The notes: generated by a model not told the origin, from the letters alone. A stretch of DNA of 64,000 nucleotides from Segetibacter sp. 3557_3 (GCF_004354985.1 NZ_SMSK01000016.1:1-64000); one strand, 5' to 3'. Counted from the first letter of the stretch, positions 18,427 to 27,978 are shown. Made by a program: numbers and translations.

Positions 18427-21400
18427 ATGAAGTACATCAAAGCGCTCCTTTTCTGCGTCCTTGCCTGTTGCATTCAAACCTATGCACAGAAAGGAAAGGT
18501 GGTGACCGGAACGGTGAATTCAAAAGAAAACAACCAGGGACTTGCAACAGTCACCGTAACGGAAAAAGGTACCACTAACAGCACCGTATCCGACGCAAAT
18601 GGTAACTTTTCGTTGCGGCTTACCCGCGACAATAGCTCATTGGTTTTTTCTTACGTGGGATTTGGTACAGAAGAGGTTTCTGTGGCTACGGGCGAAAATG
18701 TAAGGGTATCGCTGACTCCCGGCAGCGCAAGTCTCGACGAAGTGGTTGTAACTGCTTTTGGTATCCGGCGTGAGAAGAAAAGCTTAGGTTATACCGTTCA
18801 AACCGTAAATTCCGAAGACCTGAATGTCAACCGCCAGTCGAACGTAGTAAATGCCTTACAGGGCAAGGTTGCCGGGGTAACGATTACCAGCGGGGGCGGC
18901 GCTCCCGGGGCAGGTGCCCGGATAATGATAAGAGGAATTAATTCCCTGGATGCATCGAGGGGTAACCAACCAATCTTTATTGTTGATGGTGTGGAGGTCG
19001 ACAACAGCACCAACATCACAGGTGGTGGTGACAACCGCGCAATGAGCAATCGCGCCGCGGACATCAACCCTGATGATATTGAAACCATATCGGTGCTCAG
19101 GAGTGGTGCGGCTACAGCACTTTATGGAATACGTGCCGCTAACGGTGCAATCATCATCACAACAAAGTCTGCCAGGGCTGGCCAGCTAAGGATAAATTAT
19201 ACCGGTACTTACGGGGTAGAAAACGTGTTAAAGACGCCAGAGGTGCAAACAAAGTTTACCAAAGGCTCCCTTGGTGTATATGATATAAACGACTTTTTCC
19301 CGTCCTGGGGTCCTACGATTGCAGCAGCAAAGGCGCTTGATCCAACACATCCTGATGAAATATATAACAACTATAAAAGAGGCTTCAGGTCAGGTTACCA
19401 AACCCGGCACACCATCAACCTTTCCGGCGGTACCGACAAGGCGCAGCTTGGCGCATCGTTATCGTATTTCGACCAAACGGGAGTATTACCGTTTAGCGAC
19501 TACAAAAGTTACAATGCCCGCGTAAATGGCAATTTTAATATCAGCTCAAAAATCAAAGCCGGAGCTTCGCTGAACTTCATCAATTCCGGTGGCTCTCGTG
19601 TAAACTCCGACCGGTATGGCGAACAACTTACGTATTGGTCGCCACGTTATGATGTAATGGATTATATCAAACCCGACGGAACACAAAAAAACTACAATCG
19701 CCAGATCACGAACCCGGTTTACCAGTTGGCTACAAACCGGTTCTATGATAATGTAAACAGGATTATTGCGAGCGGTAATGTAAGTTATGCTCCTACAGAC
19801 TGGTTGAATTTTGTTTACCGTTTTGGCAACGACTTCTATACCGACCAGCGAACAAGAACCGCCCCTGGTCCAAAGGGAGTTGTAGATGAATACCTTGTTG
19901 GTGACAATCTTCAGGGCTTTGTTCATCAGCATGATATTCGCAACCGGGTGATCACTTCCACCTTTATGGCCAATGTTGCTACCGACATTACTAAGGATTT
20001 ATCCATCGACTTCAAGGTTGGCCATGATCTGAGGGATACCAAATTGCGGAGCGTGAGTACAACAGGCGATACGCTTATTGTACCAGAATTATATTTACTT
20101 CAAAACGCCAGACGCGTTCTGGGGACGAACCAGATCGAGGACGCCCGGATTTATGGGATTTTCGGTGACCTTACCTTTGGCTATAAAAATTTGCTATTCC
20201 TGAATGTTACGCACAGGAATGATTTCACCTCAACCTTGTCGAAAGAAAACCGGAGTTATGGCTACTCTTCAGCCAGCCTGAGCTATGTATTCAGCGATAT
20301 GTTTAAACTACCCACCTGGTGGAGCTATGGTAAGTTTAAAGCGTCTTACGCCAAAGTCGGAAAAGATGCCACACCATATGCGACCACTACCGGTTTCATC
20401 ACCCAGGTACCCATTGGTAATCTTGCTCCCTGGACCGAGGTAGATCGCTTAGGTAATCCAAACCTTCGTCCAGAGTTTACACAGTCGTATGAAACCGGTC
20501 TTGAGTTTCGTTTCCTTAAAAACAGGATCGGTGCCGACATTACCCTTTATCGTTCAAACAGCAAGGACCTGCTCGTTCCGGTGAAAATTTCTAATACCAC
20601 CGGCTTCGATGAGGCTTATATCAATGCAGGTGAAATGGAGAACAAGGGTATTGAGATCAGCCTGAACGCTATGCCGGTAAAAACGCGTGACTTCAGCTGG
20701 AACTTTACGATCAATTATTCCTCAAACAAAAACAAAGTTGTTCGCTTAAATGAGGGGCTTACTGAGATCGTGTTTGGGGGAACTTCTACCGGCTATCTCA
20801 ATTCCGGACCTAGCTTTAAGTTAATCCCGGGTTATGCATACGGTGCTTTGTTTGGGATAACCAACCGGCGTTACTACGGTGGTAAGCCGGAAGATCCAAT
20901 GCTTATCGATTACGAAGCGCCATTGTTGATCGGTGCCGATGGTTTTCCAATCAGGGAAACAGATCCGAAAAAACAGAAGTACCTGGGCAATACCCAACCG
21001 CGGTATATCGCGAGTACACTACAAACACTAAACTATAAGCAATGGAGTTTGTCCTTGCTGGTCGATATTAGGCAGGGTCAAAGAAAATACAACCAGCTGG
21101 CCAATTATATGGCGGCATTTGGTATTGCAAAGTACACCGAGAACCGTACGGAAACCATCGTGTTCCCGGGTGTATTGGCCGATGGAACCCCCAACACCAA
21201 ACCCGTGTACCTTGGCCAGGCCAAAGGACCCGATGGGGTAGACTACGGACAAGGTTATTATCGGAATGTTTTCCGTGGTGTAACCGAAAACTTTGTTGAG
21301 GATGCATCATGGGTAAGACTTCGTTCATTGACCCTGAGCTATGCATTGCCGACCGCATGGTTAAAAGCCACAAAGGTGTTTAATGGCGCGTCCATTTCTT

Positions 21401-21555
21401 TAACGGGCAACAACGTTTGGTTGTCTACAAAGTATACCGGTTTCGATCCTGAAAGCAGTTCCTTTAACGCAAGCAGCAATATTGCAGAAGGCTTCTCTGG
21501 TTTCACCTATCCTGGTGTCCGGTCGTTTTTGGCTACTGTTAACCTTCAATTCTAA
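18427..21555 (+). CDS. SusC/RagA-type TonB-dependent outer-membrane receptor (pair 2)
   Basis: The 1,042-residue outer-membrane importer has a signal peptide to about residue 20 (IQTYAQ). A CarboxypepD_reg-like domain covers about 25-105 (VVTGTVNSKENNQGLATVTV, LVFSYVGFGTEEV). The plug begins at LDEVVVTAFGIRREKKSLGY, continues through LQGKVAGVTI and PIFIVDGVEV, and ends at ANGAIIITTKSARAG; the beta-barrel follows. It lies 9 bp upstream of its SusD partner. The amino-sugar genes downstream (kinase and murQ) suggest a peptidoglycan- or amino-sugar-derived substrate, which is inference. Confidence 0.95.
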   Translation: MKYIKALLFCVLACCIQTYAQKGKVVTGTVNSKENNQGLATVTVTEKGTTNSTVSDANGNFSLRLTRDNSSLVFSYVGFGTEEVSVATGENVRVSLTPGSASLDEVVVTAFGIRREKKSLGYTVQTVNSEDLNVNRQSNVVNALQGKVAGVTITSGGGAPGAGARIMIRGINSLDASRGNQPIFIVDGVEVDNSTNITGGGDNRAMSNRAADINPDDIETISVLRSGAATALYGIRAANGAIIITTKSARAGQLRINYTGTYGVENVLKTPEVQTKFTKGSLGVYDINDFFPSWGPTIAAAKALDPTHPDEIYNNYKRGFRSGYQTRHTINLSGGTDKAQLGASLSYFDQTGVLPFSDYKSYNARVNGNFNISSKIKAGASLNFINSGGSRVNSDRYGEQLTYWSPRYDVMDYIKPDGTQKNYNRQITNPVYQLATNRFYDNVNRIIASGNVSYAPTDWLNFVYRFGNDFYTDQRTRTAPGPKGVVDEYLVGDNLQGFVHQHDIRNRVITSTFMANVATDITKDLSIDFKVGHDLRDTKLRSVSTTGDTLIVPELYLLQNARRVLGTNQIEDARIYGIFGDLTFGYKNLLFLNVTHRNDFTSTLSKENRSYGYSSASLSYVFSDMFKLPTWWSYGKFKASYAKVGKDATPYATTTGFITQVPIGNLAPWTEVDRLGNPNLRPEFTQSYETGLEFRFLKNRIGADITLYRSNSKDLLVPVKISNTTGFDEAYINAGEMENKGIEISLNAMPVKTRDFSWNFTINYSSNKNKVVRLNEGLTEIVFGGTSTGYLNSGPSFKLIPGYAYGALFGITNRRYYGGKPEDPMLIDYEAPLLIGADGFPIRETDPKKQKYLGNTQPRYIASTLQTLNYKQWSLSLLVDIRQGQRKYNQLANYMAAFGIAKYTENRTETIVFPGVLADGTPNTKPVYLGQAKGPDGVDYGQGYYRNVFRGVTENFVEDASWVRLRSLTLSYALPTAWLKATKVFNGASISLTGNNVWLSTKYTGFDPESSSFNASSNIAEGFSGFTYPGVRSFLATVNLQF

Positions 21556-21564
21556 ACACAACTT

Positions 21565-23004
21565 ATGCGCATACAATCTTTTTGTTTTATACTACTTACT
21601 GCTGCGCTGTTTGGCGCTTGTAAAAAAGACTACTTATCGGTAAACGAAGTCAATCCCAACCAAACACAAAGCCCCCCAATCAATGGCTTACTGGCAGCAG
21701 TAACCTATCAAACCGGGATCAATTATTTCCGGGCAGGCGACTTCACCTCTTATTATGTACAATACCTGGCTTCGCCAAACGTGGGTGGGCCGTCGGACAT
21801 TTACGAAAATGCAGACCGAAGCTCTTTCTGGTTTAATACATCAATTACGGGTACAAACCCTTTCGGCGGCGTTTACAATACCGTTATGGATGGCCGGGTA
21901 TTGTTGCAACAGGCCAGGGCTGCTAACGCTTACGAACACATGGGTGTAGTAAGGGTTACGGAAGCTATGAACATGAGCCTGATGATCGACCTGTTTGGCG
22001 ATGTGCCCTATTCCGAAGCTTTCAACCCGGCCATCTTTACACCTAAGTACGACAAGGCCGAAGATATTTTTAACAGCTGCCTCGTATTACTCGACTCAGC
22101 GATTGTCGACTTTCAAAAGCAGAATCCTCCAATCAAACTCGATGCAGCAAGCGATCTTATTCATGCCGCTTCGGTTCCGCGCTGGATAAAAACAGCACAC
22201 GCCATAAAAGCCCGTTTACTAAACCGGTTGAGTAAGCTACCAACTTATAATCCAACCGCTATACTTGCTGAAGTTGGGCTCGCATACGCGAACAATAACG
22301 AAGATGCGCAGGTAACAAAATTTGTTACCCGTAATCCCTGGGGACAAGTTGCACAAAACAACGCGCAAAACCTATTGGATGGCTGGATGAGCGAGCAGTT
22401 TATCGATGCATTAAATGGTACAAGTTTCGGCGTGGTTGACCCCCGGCTTAAGCTCATTGCTACCACAACGGCAGCAGGCACCTACAAAGGCACACCCAAT
22501 GGTAAAGGGCGTACCGGAAGTGGTACCACGAGAGACGAAAGCTACCTTTCTGTCACGGGTTTTTATTCAAAGCCCGATGCGCCATTACTACTGGCCACTT
22601 ATGCCGAAATGAAGTTTATCGAAGCAGAAGCGAGCTTTGCAACTGATCGGGCACGCTCATACCGCGCATACCTCGCAGGCATAGAGGCGCACATGGACAA
22701 ACTAGGCGTACCTGCCGGGGAAAAAACCGCGTACCTGTCGAACCCTGCCGTGGCAGTCGGCGAAGCCAATCTAACCCGCGCACTCATCTTTAAGGAAAAG
22801 TATGTTGCCATGTTCCTCCATCCCGAGTCATGGACCGATGCAAGAAGATTTGATTACGCCTATAAAGATTTCACCCTGCCCAATGGGGCATTGTTGCCAA
22901 CCTACATCCGCAGAGCCGGATACCCATCATCGGAGCTCAGCCGTAATGCAGGCAATGTTCCTAACATTACCGCCTTGTCCGAACGGCTTTGGTGGGATAA
23001 ATAG
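21565..23004 (+). CDS. SusD-like surface lipoprotein (pair 2, SusD_2 type)
   Basis: The 479-residue lipoprotein has a lipobox in ALFGACKKDYLS. The sequence fits the divergent SusD-like_2 group: VNEVNPNQTQSPPINGLLAAV, then MSLMIDLFGDVPYSEAF, IKTAHAIKARLLNRLSK, LATYAEMKFIEAEASFA and a C-terminal LPTYIRRAGYPSSELS. It would form the lid over the SusC 2 channel and bind the imported ligand. It is separated from SusC 2 by 9 bp and followed by a terminator at 23020-23048, so the kinase-murQ group downstream probably has its own promoter. Confidence 0.92.
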   Translation: MRIQSFCFILLTAALFGACKKDYLSVNEVNPNQTQSPPINGLLAAVTYQTGINYFRAGDFTSYYVQYLASPNVGGPSDIYENADRSSFWFNTSITGTNPFGGVYNTVMDGRVLLQQARAANAYEHMGVVRVTEAMNMSLMIDLFGDVPYSEAFNPAIFTPKYDKAEDIFNSCLVLLDSAIVDFQKQNPPIKLDAASDLIHAASVPRWIKTAHAIKARLLNRLSKLPTYNPTAILAEVGLAYANNNEDAQVTKFVTRNPWGQVAQNNAQNLLDGWMSEQFIDALNGTSFGVVDPRLKLIATTTAAGTYKGTPNGKGRTGSGTTRDESYLSVTGFYSKPDAPLLLATYAEMKFIEAEASFATDRARSYRAYLAGIEAHMDKLGVPAGEKTAYLSNPAVAVGEANLTRALIFKEKYVAMFLHPESWTDARRFDYAYKDFTLPNGALLPTYIRRAGYPSSELSRNAGNVPNITALSERLWWDK

Positions 23005-23019
23005 TGCTGTACCAAAAAT

Positions 23020-23048
23020 CAGGGCTTCCAATCGGAGCCCTTTTTTTT
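23020..23048 (+). terminator. Intrinsic terminator after SusC/SusD pair 2
   Basis: The hairpin GGGCTTCC / GGAGCCC with a 4-nt loop (AATC) is followed by a run of eight T residues. It lies about 17 bp after the SusD stop and ends the second susCD transcript. Confidence 0.8.
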
Positions 23049-23411
23049 GCCCCCGAATAGGAGATTGATCCCAGCAAGGGAATAATGATGGCGCTGTACC
23101 CGGTTTTTTTTGGGGACCGGCAGAAGTTCGTTATGGAGCATCCTTGCCACGCTCGGTTCACAGGCATATATTCATGGCATCGGGAGATCGTGCACGCATC
23201 ACGCTTTACTTAAAAACAGTCGTGTAAACGGGAAAGCTGTATAGCAATCGGCGTTCAATTCCGTCAAGCGCTTGGTAGGTAGTCGTTGAAGTAATGGCAT
23301 TTTAAATCGGGACACCATATAAAACCTGCAAGAGCTATAGCTTTTCATTGTAGTAGTGGTGAGCAGCTTAATTCTTATAATTTAACTACTTTGCCGCTCC
23401 TAACCGCTCCT
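23049..23411. other. Intergenic stretch with dispersed element copy E
   Basis: About 360 bp between the susCD terminator and the lyase-like gene. It contains the dispersed element (23104-23164, minus orientation) and an AT-rich stretch just before the gene (TTCTTATAATTTAACTAC near 23372) that may hold its promoter. Confidence 0.5.
23104..23164 (-). repeat. Dispersed intergenic element, copy E
   Basis: On the minus strand this reads GAGCGTGGCAAGGATGCTCC, a middle ending in GAACTTCTGCCGG, and then TCCCCAAAAAAAA. It aligns by eye with copy D (GAGTGCGACGCAAGGCTGTT..CACTTCAGATGGGTACAAAAG). It is more diverged than the others. Confidence 0.45.
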
Positions 23412-24797
23412 ATGAGTTACAACTATTTGCCACTCGATCGAAAATGGCTGAGTTTTCAGCAAGTTAAAAACCTGCTTGATTTTGATCAGCTGGTTTCGAT
23501 TACGTTTGATGCGCATGAAAGAATACTAAAATGTCGCAACTACCTTGAGCATAAAACTCCGGGGGCAACGCAAACCACTTTAGACCTTCGCAAAGAACAA
23601 CTGACCTATAACGAGGTAAAAGGTAGCCCGGCGCTGTATAAAGAGGTACCCGCGGACGTCGTCAAACTGATGTTGATGCTTAAAATAAAGTCGCTCAGTT
23701 TCGGCTATAGTGGGGTAAGAATAGAAATTGTGAAGCACTTGTTAGAGATGTATAATCACGGGCTGCTACCCGTCATTTTTATGCAAAGTCAACCCTCAAA
23801 TAAGTTAAGCCTTTCGCCACAACATCAGTTCGGCCTTGCTGTAGCCGGCATAACTGATTTATCTTCTGTCGAGGCGCAGCAGCAATCGGCAACGACAATG
23901 CAGGGGTTGAACTGGCACGAGTTAGAACCCGACATCCGGGAATACCTGGCTTTAAGCAGCGGCACCCAATTCATTACCGCATTTGCGCTTTATGCACTAA
24001 AAAAAGCTGAACAACTTATCGACATCAGCAATCTTATTGCCGCCCTTTCCTTTGATGCTGCTGGCTGTAACAGCATGTTGCTCCATGAGCAGTTGCAGGG
24101 CTTAAGCAAACACCCCGGCCAGGTAAAAACTGCGGCATTGTTGAGGACTTACCTGGGTGATCGTGGAGACCTTGCCGGTAGTGCACAGGACATTTCAGGC
24201 GATGCGAATTTTGCGGCTATCCCGGTAGTGCACGGTGCTGTTCGCGAAACCTTTGACCACGTGCTTAAGGTGTTGCTCGAAGAAATTAATTCGGTTAGTG
24301 AAGCCGTAGCTGTTTTTCCTGATGAGGATCTTATTCTTTCGGCTGTTGATGGCGGCAAAGAAGAACCTTTGCTCCTGGCACTTCAAAGCTTGTCGTTGGC
24401 AATCGAAAAGCTGGCAGTTGCGTCTCAAGGGAGGACAAACATCTTAATGGCTTTGATGCAACACACCGAACATCCAGGCACCACAGCCATTAGTAATCAC
24501 AACCATCCGCCCTCGACGAGTAAGAGCATGTACCCCGATGATGAGGGCGGTGTTTTCGTAAGCCGGTTGCTTGATGTGATGGAGCATTGTTTCAAGCTGG
24601 TGGCAACTGAACTTATTGCCGCAGTTGATAACCTGGATCGCAAGGGTTTGCAGCCAACCTCAACAATACTCAACGCTGCCTATTCTGATTTTAAAACAGT
24701 TGTTGCAAAACATGATACAAAGCTTATAGAACAGGTATACCAGGTTGCGGCAGGGCACTTTGTATCAACTTACAAGCCGGGAAGAACAGGAGACTAA
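23412..24797 (+). CDS. Degenerate aromatic amino acid lyase (HutH/PAL-family) homologue lacking the MIO triad
   Basis: The 461-residue protein follows the histidine/phenylalanine ammonia-lyase architecture from end to end. It has SFGYSGVRIEIVKHLLEMYN (family SGVR..LLxMLN), a block like KEGLALxNGT (IREYLALSSGTQFIT), the core KHPGQVKTAALLRTYLG, SAQDIS..VVHGAVRETFDHV (family QDxYSxR..PQxxGA) and GGKEEPLLLALQSLSLAIEKL (family GNFHxxPxAxxxDxLxxA). The Ala-Ser-Gly that forms the MIO electrophile is Pro128-Ser-Asn130, and the catalytic Tyr loop YGxNTGFG is missing, so ammonia-lyase activity is not expected. The start is placed at ATG 23412; a TTG at 23391 is also in frame. It ends 71 bp before the kinase start. 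Its role is unknown; it may be a scaffold or a ligand-binding pseudoenzyme. Confidence 0.8.
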   Translation: MSYNYLPLDRKWLSFQQVKNLLDFDQLVSITFDAHERILKCRNYLEHKTPGATQTTLDLRKEQLTYNEVKGSPALYKEVPADVVKLMLMLKIKSLSFGYSGVRIEIVKHLLEMYNHGLLPVIFMQSQPSNKLSLSPQHQFGLAVAGITDLSSVEAQQQSATTMQGLNWHELEPDIREYLALSSGTQFITAFALYALKKAEQLIDISNLIAALSFDAAGCNSMLLHEQLQGLSKHPGQVKTAALLRTYLGDRGDLAGSAQDISGDANFAAIPVVHGAVRETFDHVLKVLLEEINSVSEAVAVFPDEDLILSAVDGGKEEPLLLALQSLSLAIEKLAVASQGRTNILMALMQHTEHPGTTAISNHNHPPSTSKSMYPDDEGGVFVSRLLDVMEHCFKLVATELIAAVDNLDRKGLQPTSTILNAAYSDFKTVVAKHDTKLIEQVYQVAAGHFVSTYKPGRTGD

Positions 24798-24868
24798 CCA
24801 GGTTGCGGGTTTGCGAAGGCGCAGGCGATGAGCCTTTAAACTTTTTGATTGAAGATGAAACCATAGCT

Positions 24869-25723
24869 ATGAAAAGAAAATTGATAGCCGACAGCGGTGC
24901 AACGAAATGTGAATGGTGCCTGGTCGGGGATGGTAAAACAACCACGGTGTTTACGCAGGGTATTAGTCCATACTTTCTATCGCTTACGCAAATCGTATCC
25001 CTGCTTCAAAAGGAACTTTTGCCCTTTTTAGAGGATAAAGAAATTCACGAGGTTTTTTACTATGGCACCGGCTTAAGCAACCCCGATAACGTAATTACCA
25101 TCAAAGCAGCACTAAAGCAGCTTTTTGCAGATGCAAGTATTGAGGCCCACACCGACCTGCTTGCAGCCGCCCGGGCGCTTTGCATCAAGCAAAAAGGTGT
25201 TGCCTGTATTCTTGGTACAGGTAGCAATTCCTGTTACTTCGATGGAAAGGAAGTAATCAAAAACAGTCCGGGTATAGGCTATGTATTAGGAGACGAGGGT
25301 AGCGGTGCCTACCTGGGCAAAAAAGTGATCCAGTATTTTATGTACAACACTTTTGATGAAGATCTGCGGGCAAGGTTCGATTTCAAGTTTCAAACCAATG
25401 GCAACGAGATCCTGGAGAACGTTTATAAGCAGCCATTGCCAAACAGGTACCTGGCCTCTTTCGCCATCTTTCTTGCAGAGAACAGGGGCCATTATATGAT
25501 AGAGAATATACTTGAGGATGGGTTGAACGATTTTTTCTTTACACACCTTTCAAAGTACAATGAAAGCTGGAAGTTCCCGGTTCACTTTGTGGGCGGCATA
25601 TCTTTTGCCTTTAAAGACGTTCTGGCTGAACTTTGCAACAGCTATGGATTTGATACAGGCACAATACTTCAAAATCCAATGCAGGGGCTAACAATATATC
25701 ACCGGGATGACAATGACCAATAA
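24869..25723 (+). CDS. GlcNAc/MurNAc kinase of the BadF/BadG/BcrA/BcrD superfamily
   Basis: A 284-residue ASKHA-fold sugar kinase. The phosphate-1 loop is LIADSGATKCEWCLVGDG, the central block is CILGTGSNSCYFDG, the next is GIGYVLGDEGSGAYLGKKVI, and the adenosine motif is FVGGISFAFKDVLAE near the C-terminus. BadF-type kinases of this size phosphorylate N-acetylglucosamine, and in some bacteria N-acetylmuramic acid (MurK of Clostridium; the murTKQ locus of Tannerella, as recalled). The next gene is murQ, so MurNAc is a likely substrate. The start is ATG 24869 (MKRKLIADSG); an upstream TTG would add 22 residues that do not fit the family. Confidence 0.88.
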   Translation: MKRKLIADSGATKCEWCLVGDGKTTTVFTQGISPYFLSLTQIVSLLQKELLPFLEDKEIHEVFYYGTGLSNPDNVITIKAALKQLFADASIEAHTDLLAAARALCIKQKGVACILGTGSNSCYFDGKEVIKNSPGIGYVLGDEGSGAYLGKKVIQYFMYNTFDEDLRARFDFKFQTNGNEILENVYKQPLPNRYLASFAIFLAENRGHYMIENILEDGLNDFFFTHLSKYNESWKFPVHFVGGISFAFKDVLAELCNSYGFDTGTILQNPMQGLTIYHRDDNDQ

Positions 25724-25871
25724 TCCTCCGGGTTACCCGGATTAGCGGATGGTTTGACGGTGATGGATTTGTCACTTGCATGCATGCCAAACAGGATACC
25801 TGGTTTCAACAAATTTTCAAATCATGGTTCGTAAGCACGAACCACACAAATGCCCGAAGGGGTTACGTTGC

Positions 25872-26693
25872 ATGTCTAACTTCATATTAACCACTGAACA
25901 ACCATCGGAATATCGTCACCTCGACCAGATGTCGATAATGGAAATACTCACAAATATTAATGCTGAGGACAAAACGGTACCACATGCCGTGGAGAAACAA
26001 ATCCCGCAGATTGAAAAGCTGGCTGCAGCCATAAGCGATCATATGCTGGCCGGGGGACGGCTGTTTTACATTGGTGCGGGTACCAGTGGTCGTCTCGCAA
26101 TAGTAGATGCGAGTGAGTGCCCACCTACTTTTGGGGTTCCTTATGGTCTTGTGATTGGTTTGATCGCGGGTGGCGATAAGGCAATTACCCAGGCGGTTGA
26201 GAATGCCGAAGACAGTACGGACGACGGTTGGGCGGATCTTGAAAAAAGGTTTGTGAGCGAAAAGGACGTTGTTGTTGGGGTAGCGGCAAGCGGAACAACA
26301 CCATACGTGATAGGCGCATTAAAGGAGTGCAGGAACCGGAATATCGTAACGGGCTGCATTGTTTGTAACGAAGGTTCACCTGTTGCCGCTGTTTCCGATT
26401 ACCCGGTGGAAGTGGTTGTCGGCCCCGAGTTCGTAACGGGCAGTACCCGTATGAAAAGCGGAACCGCCCAAAAGCTTGTACTTAACATGCTTTCTACCAG
26501 CGTGATGATCCAACTGGGCAGGGTAGAGGATAATAAGATGGTAAACATGCAGCTCAGCAACGAAAAACTGGTGAACCGGGGAACTAAAATGGTAATGGAT
26601 CAACTGAAAGTTGACGACGAGAAATTTGCCAAGGACTTGCTTTTAAAGTACGGAAGCGTGAAAAAGGCGGTCGAAATGGCCCGGCTAAAATAA
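25872..26693 (+). CDS. murQ: N-acetylmuramic acid 6-phosphate etherase
   Basis: The 273-residue SIS-domain enzyme cleaves the lactyl ether of MurNAc-6-phosphate to give GlcNAc-6-phosphate and D-lactate in the cytoplasm. MurQ hallmarks are LFYIGAGTSGRLAIVDASEC (substrate phosphate loop and Glu82), AVENAEDS (Glu113), VAASGTTPYVIGAL and GPEFVTGSTRMKSGTAQKL. These correspond to the catalytic Glu pair of E. coli MurQ. The start is taken at ATG 25872 (MSNFILTTEQPSEYRHLDQM); the longer frame from 25776 adds 32 unsupported residues. It lies 148 bp after the kinase and probably shares its transcript. Expected pathway: import of muropeptide or MurNAc, phosphorylation, ether cleavage, entry into amino-sugar metabolism. 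Confidence 0.95.
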   Translation: MSNFILTTEQPSEYRHLDQMSIMEILTNINAEDKTVPHAVEKQIPQIEKLAAAISDHMLAGGRLFYIGAGTSGRLAIVDASECPPTFGVPYGLVIGLIAGGDKAITQAVENAEDSTDDGWADLEKRFVSEKDVVVGVAASGTTPYVIGALKECRNRNIVTGCIVCNEGSPVAAVSDYPVEVVVGPEFVTGSTRMKSGTAQKLVLNMLSTSVMIQLGRVEDNKMVNMQLSNEKLVNRGTKMVMDQLKVDDEKFAKDLLLKYGSVKKAVEMARLK

Positions 26694-26745
26694 ATTAACT
26701 TCAAAACAGCTTATTTATTAAATTAGTGGAATAAACCAGGTGCTT

Positions 26746-27960
26746 ATGAAAAAGACAATTCTACCTATTTCAGCTTTTGCTGCCGCTTTTTTATCCCTGA
26801 CTGCTTCAGCGCAGTCAAACAAAACCTTCGCTGTCACCAGTGAGTCCAAGGGTACTTACAACTGGACCGTGGTACGCGAAATCGATCTTGCTACCGGTGA
26901 GGTTATCAAAGACCTTTATAACTCAACTGTTAATAAAAATGTTACGGTCAAATCGGAAAGTTCCGATGTCGCGCAATTGCGTTTAGATCAAACCTCGCCA
27001 ATGTCGCAAGGTGTTGCGGCTGCAGCCTTCGACGCCAAACACAACCGTCTTTACTTCACAACAATGAGGGGCACCGATCTCCGCTACTTCGACCTTAACG
27101 AGGCAGGCACTACGATCAGTGTAAATGCAAATAAGAATTTCAACACCGGAAACAAATTCGACGAAGCAAATGTGATTACCAGGATGGCATTTACAGCCGA
27201 TGGTCTTGGCTATGCCATAACCAATGATGGCAAACACGTTATCCGTTTTACCACTGATCAAAAGCCAACGGTTACCGACCTGGGCCAGCTGACCGATGGT
27301 AAAGACAACGGCACCATCAGCGTGCATAACCAGTGCAGCAGCTGGGGTGGCGATATGGTCGGTGATGCATATGGGAACCTGTATATGGTAACTTACCGCA
27401 ATTACCTGTTTAAGATCAACCCACAAACACTTATTGCCGACCTAGTGGGGCAAATCAAAGGCTTGCCTGCCCAGTTTACATCTAACGGTGCAGCCGTAGA
27501 TGCAAATGGTGAATTATTCATCAGCAGTGCAATGATGGCAGATAATTACTTCAAGGTTAATATCTCCACGCTTGATGCTACCCCATTACACAAGAAAGAA
27601 GATAAGGTGTACAATGCATCTGATCTTGCAAACAGCAACCTGCTCTATCAGAACAAAAGTGTTACCGATACTAAGAGCCGTCCCGAATTAAGAGGCAACA
27701 GTGCCGTAAGCATTTATCCTAACCCGGTGGTTTCAAAGTCATTTACCGTACAGTTCGATAAGGTACCTGCCGGTCAATACAATCTTGCTTTAACTGATGC
27801 ATCGGGCAGAAATGTGATGACCAGGTTAGTAAAGATTAGCCTGTTCGGACAGGTTGAACGCATTAGCCTGCCGCGTGCTTCCGGTGGCGGTGTTTACATG
27901 TTAAAACTGACCGGTGGCGATCGCCAGGTAGTTTACAACGACAAAATCGTAGTTCAGTAA
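26746..27960 (+). CDS. Secreted protein of unknown function with T9SS sorting domain
   Basis: A 404-residue exported protein whose signal peptide ends in LTASAQS (about residue 22). The body resembles a beta-propeller: repeated strands such as GVAAAAFDAKHNRLYFTTMRG, ITRMAFTADGLGYAITNDGKHVIRFT and AAVDANGELFISSAMM are typical of NHL/YncE-like blades. No catalytic residues were recognised. The C-terminal 80 residues form a T9SS tail (VSIYPNPVVSKSFTVQF, LALTDASGRNVMTRLV, GGVYMLKLTGGDRQVVYNDK). The start is ATG 26746 rather than the GTG six bases upstream. It is 52 bp after murQ, but no functional link is evident. Confidence 0.82.
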   Translation: MKKTILPISAFAAAFLSLTASAQSNKTFAVTSESKGTYNWTVVREIDLATGEVIKDLYNSTVNKNVTVKSESSDVAQLRLDQTSPMSQGVAAAAFDAKHNRLYFTTMRGTDLRYFDLNEAGTTISVNANKNFNTGNKFDEANVITRMAFTADGLGYAITNDGKHVIRFTTDQKPTVTDLGQLTDGKDNGTISVHNQCSSWGGDMVGDAYGNLYMVTYRNYLFKINPQTLIADLVGQIKGLPAQFTSNGAAVDANGELFISSAMMADNYFKVNISTLDATPLHKKEDKVYNASDLANSNLLYQNKSVTDTKSRPELRGNSAVSIYPNPVVSKSFTVQFDKVPAGQYNLALTDASGRNVMTRLVKISLFGQVERISLPRASGGGVYMLKLTGGDRQVVYNDKIVVQ

Positions 27961-27978
27961 ATCAATATTTTCTACACG

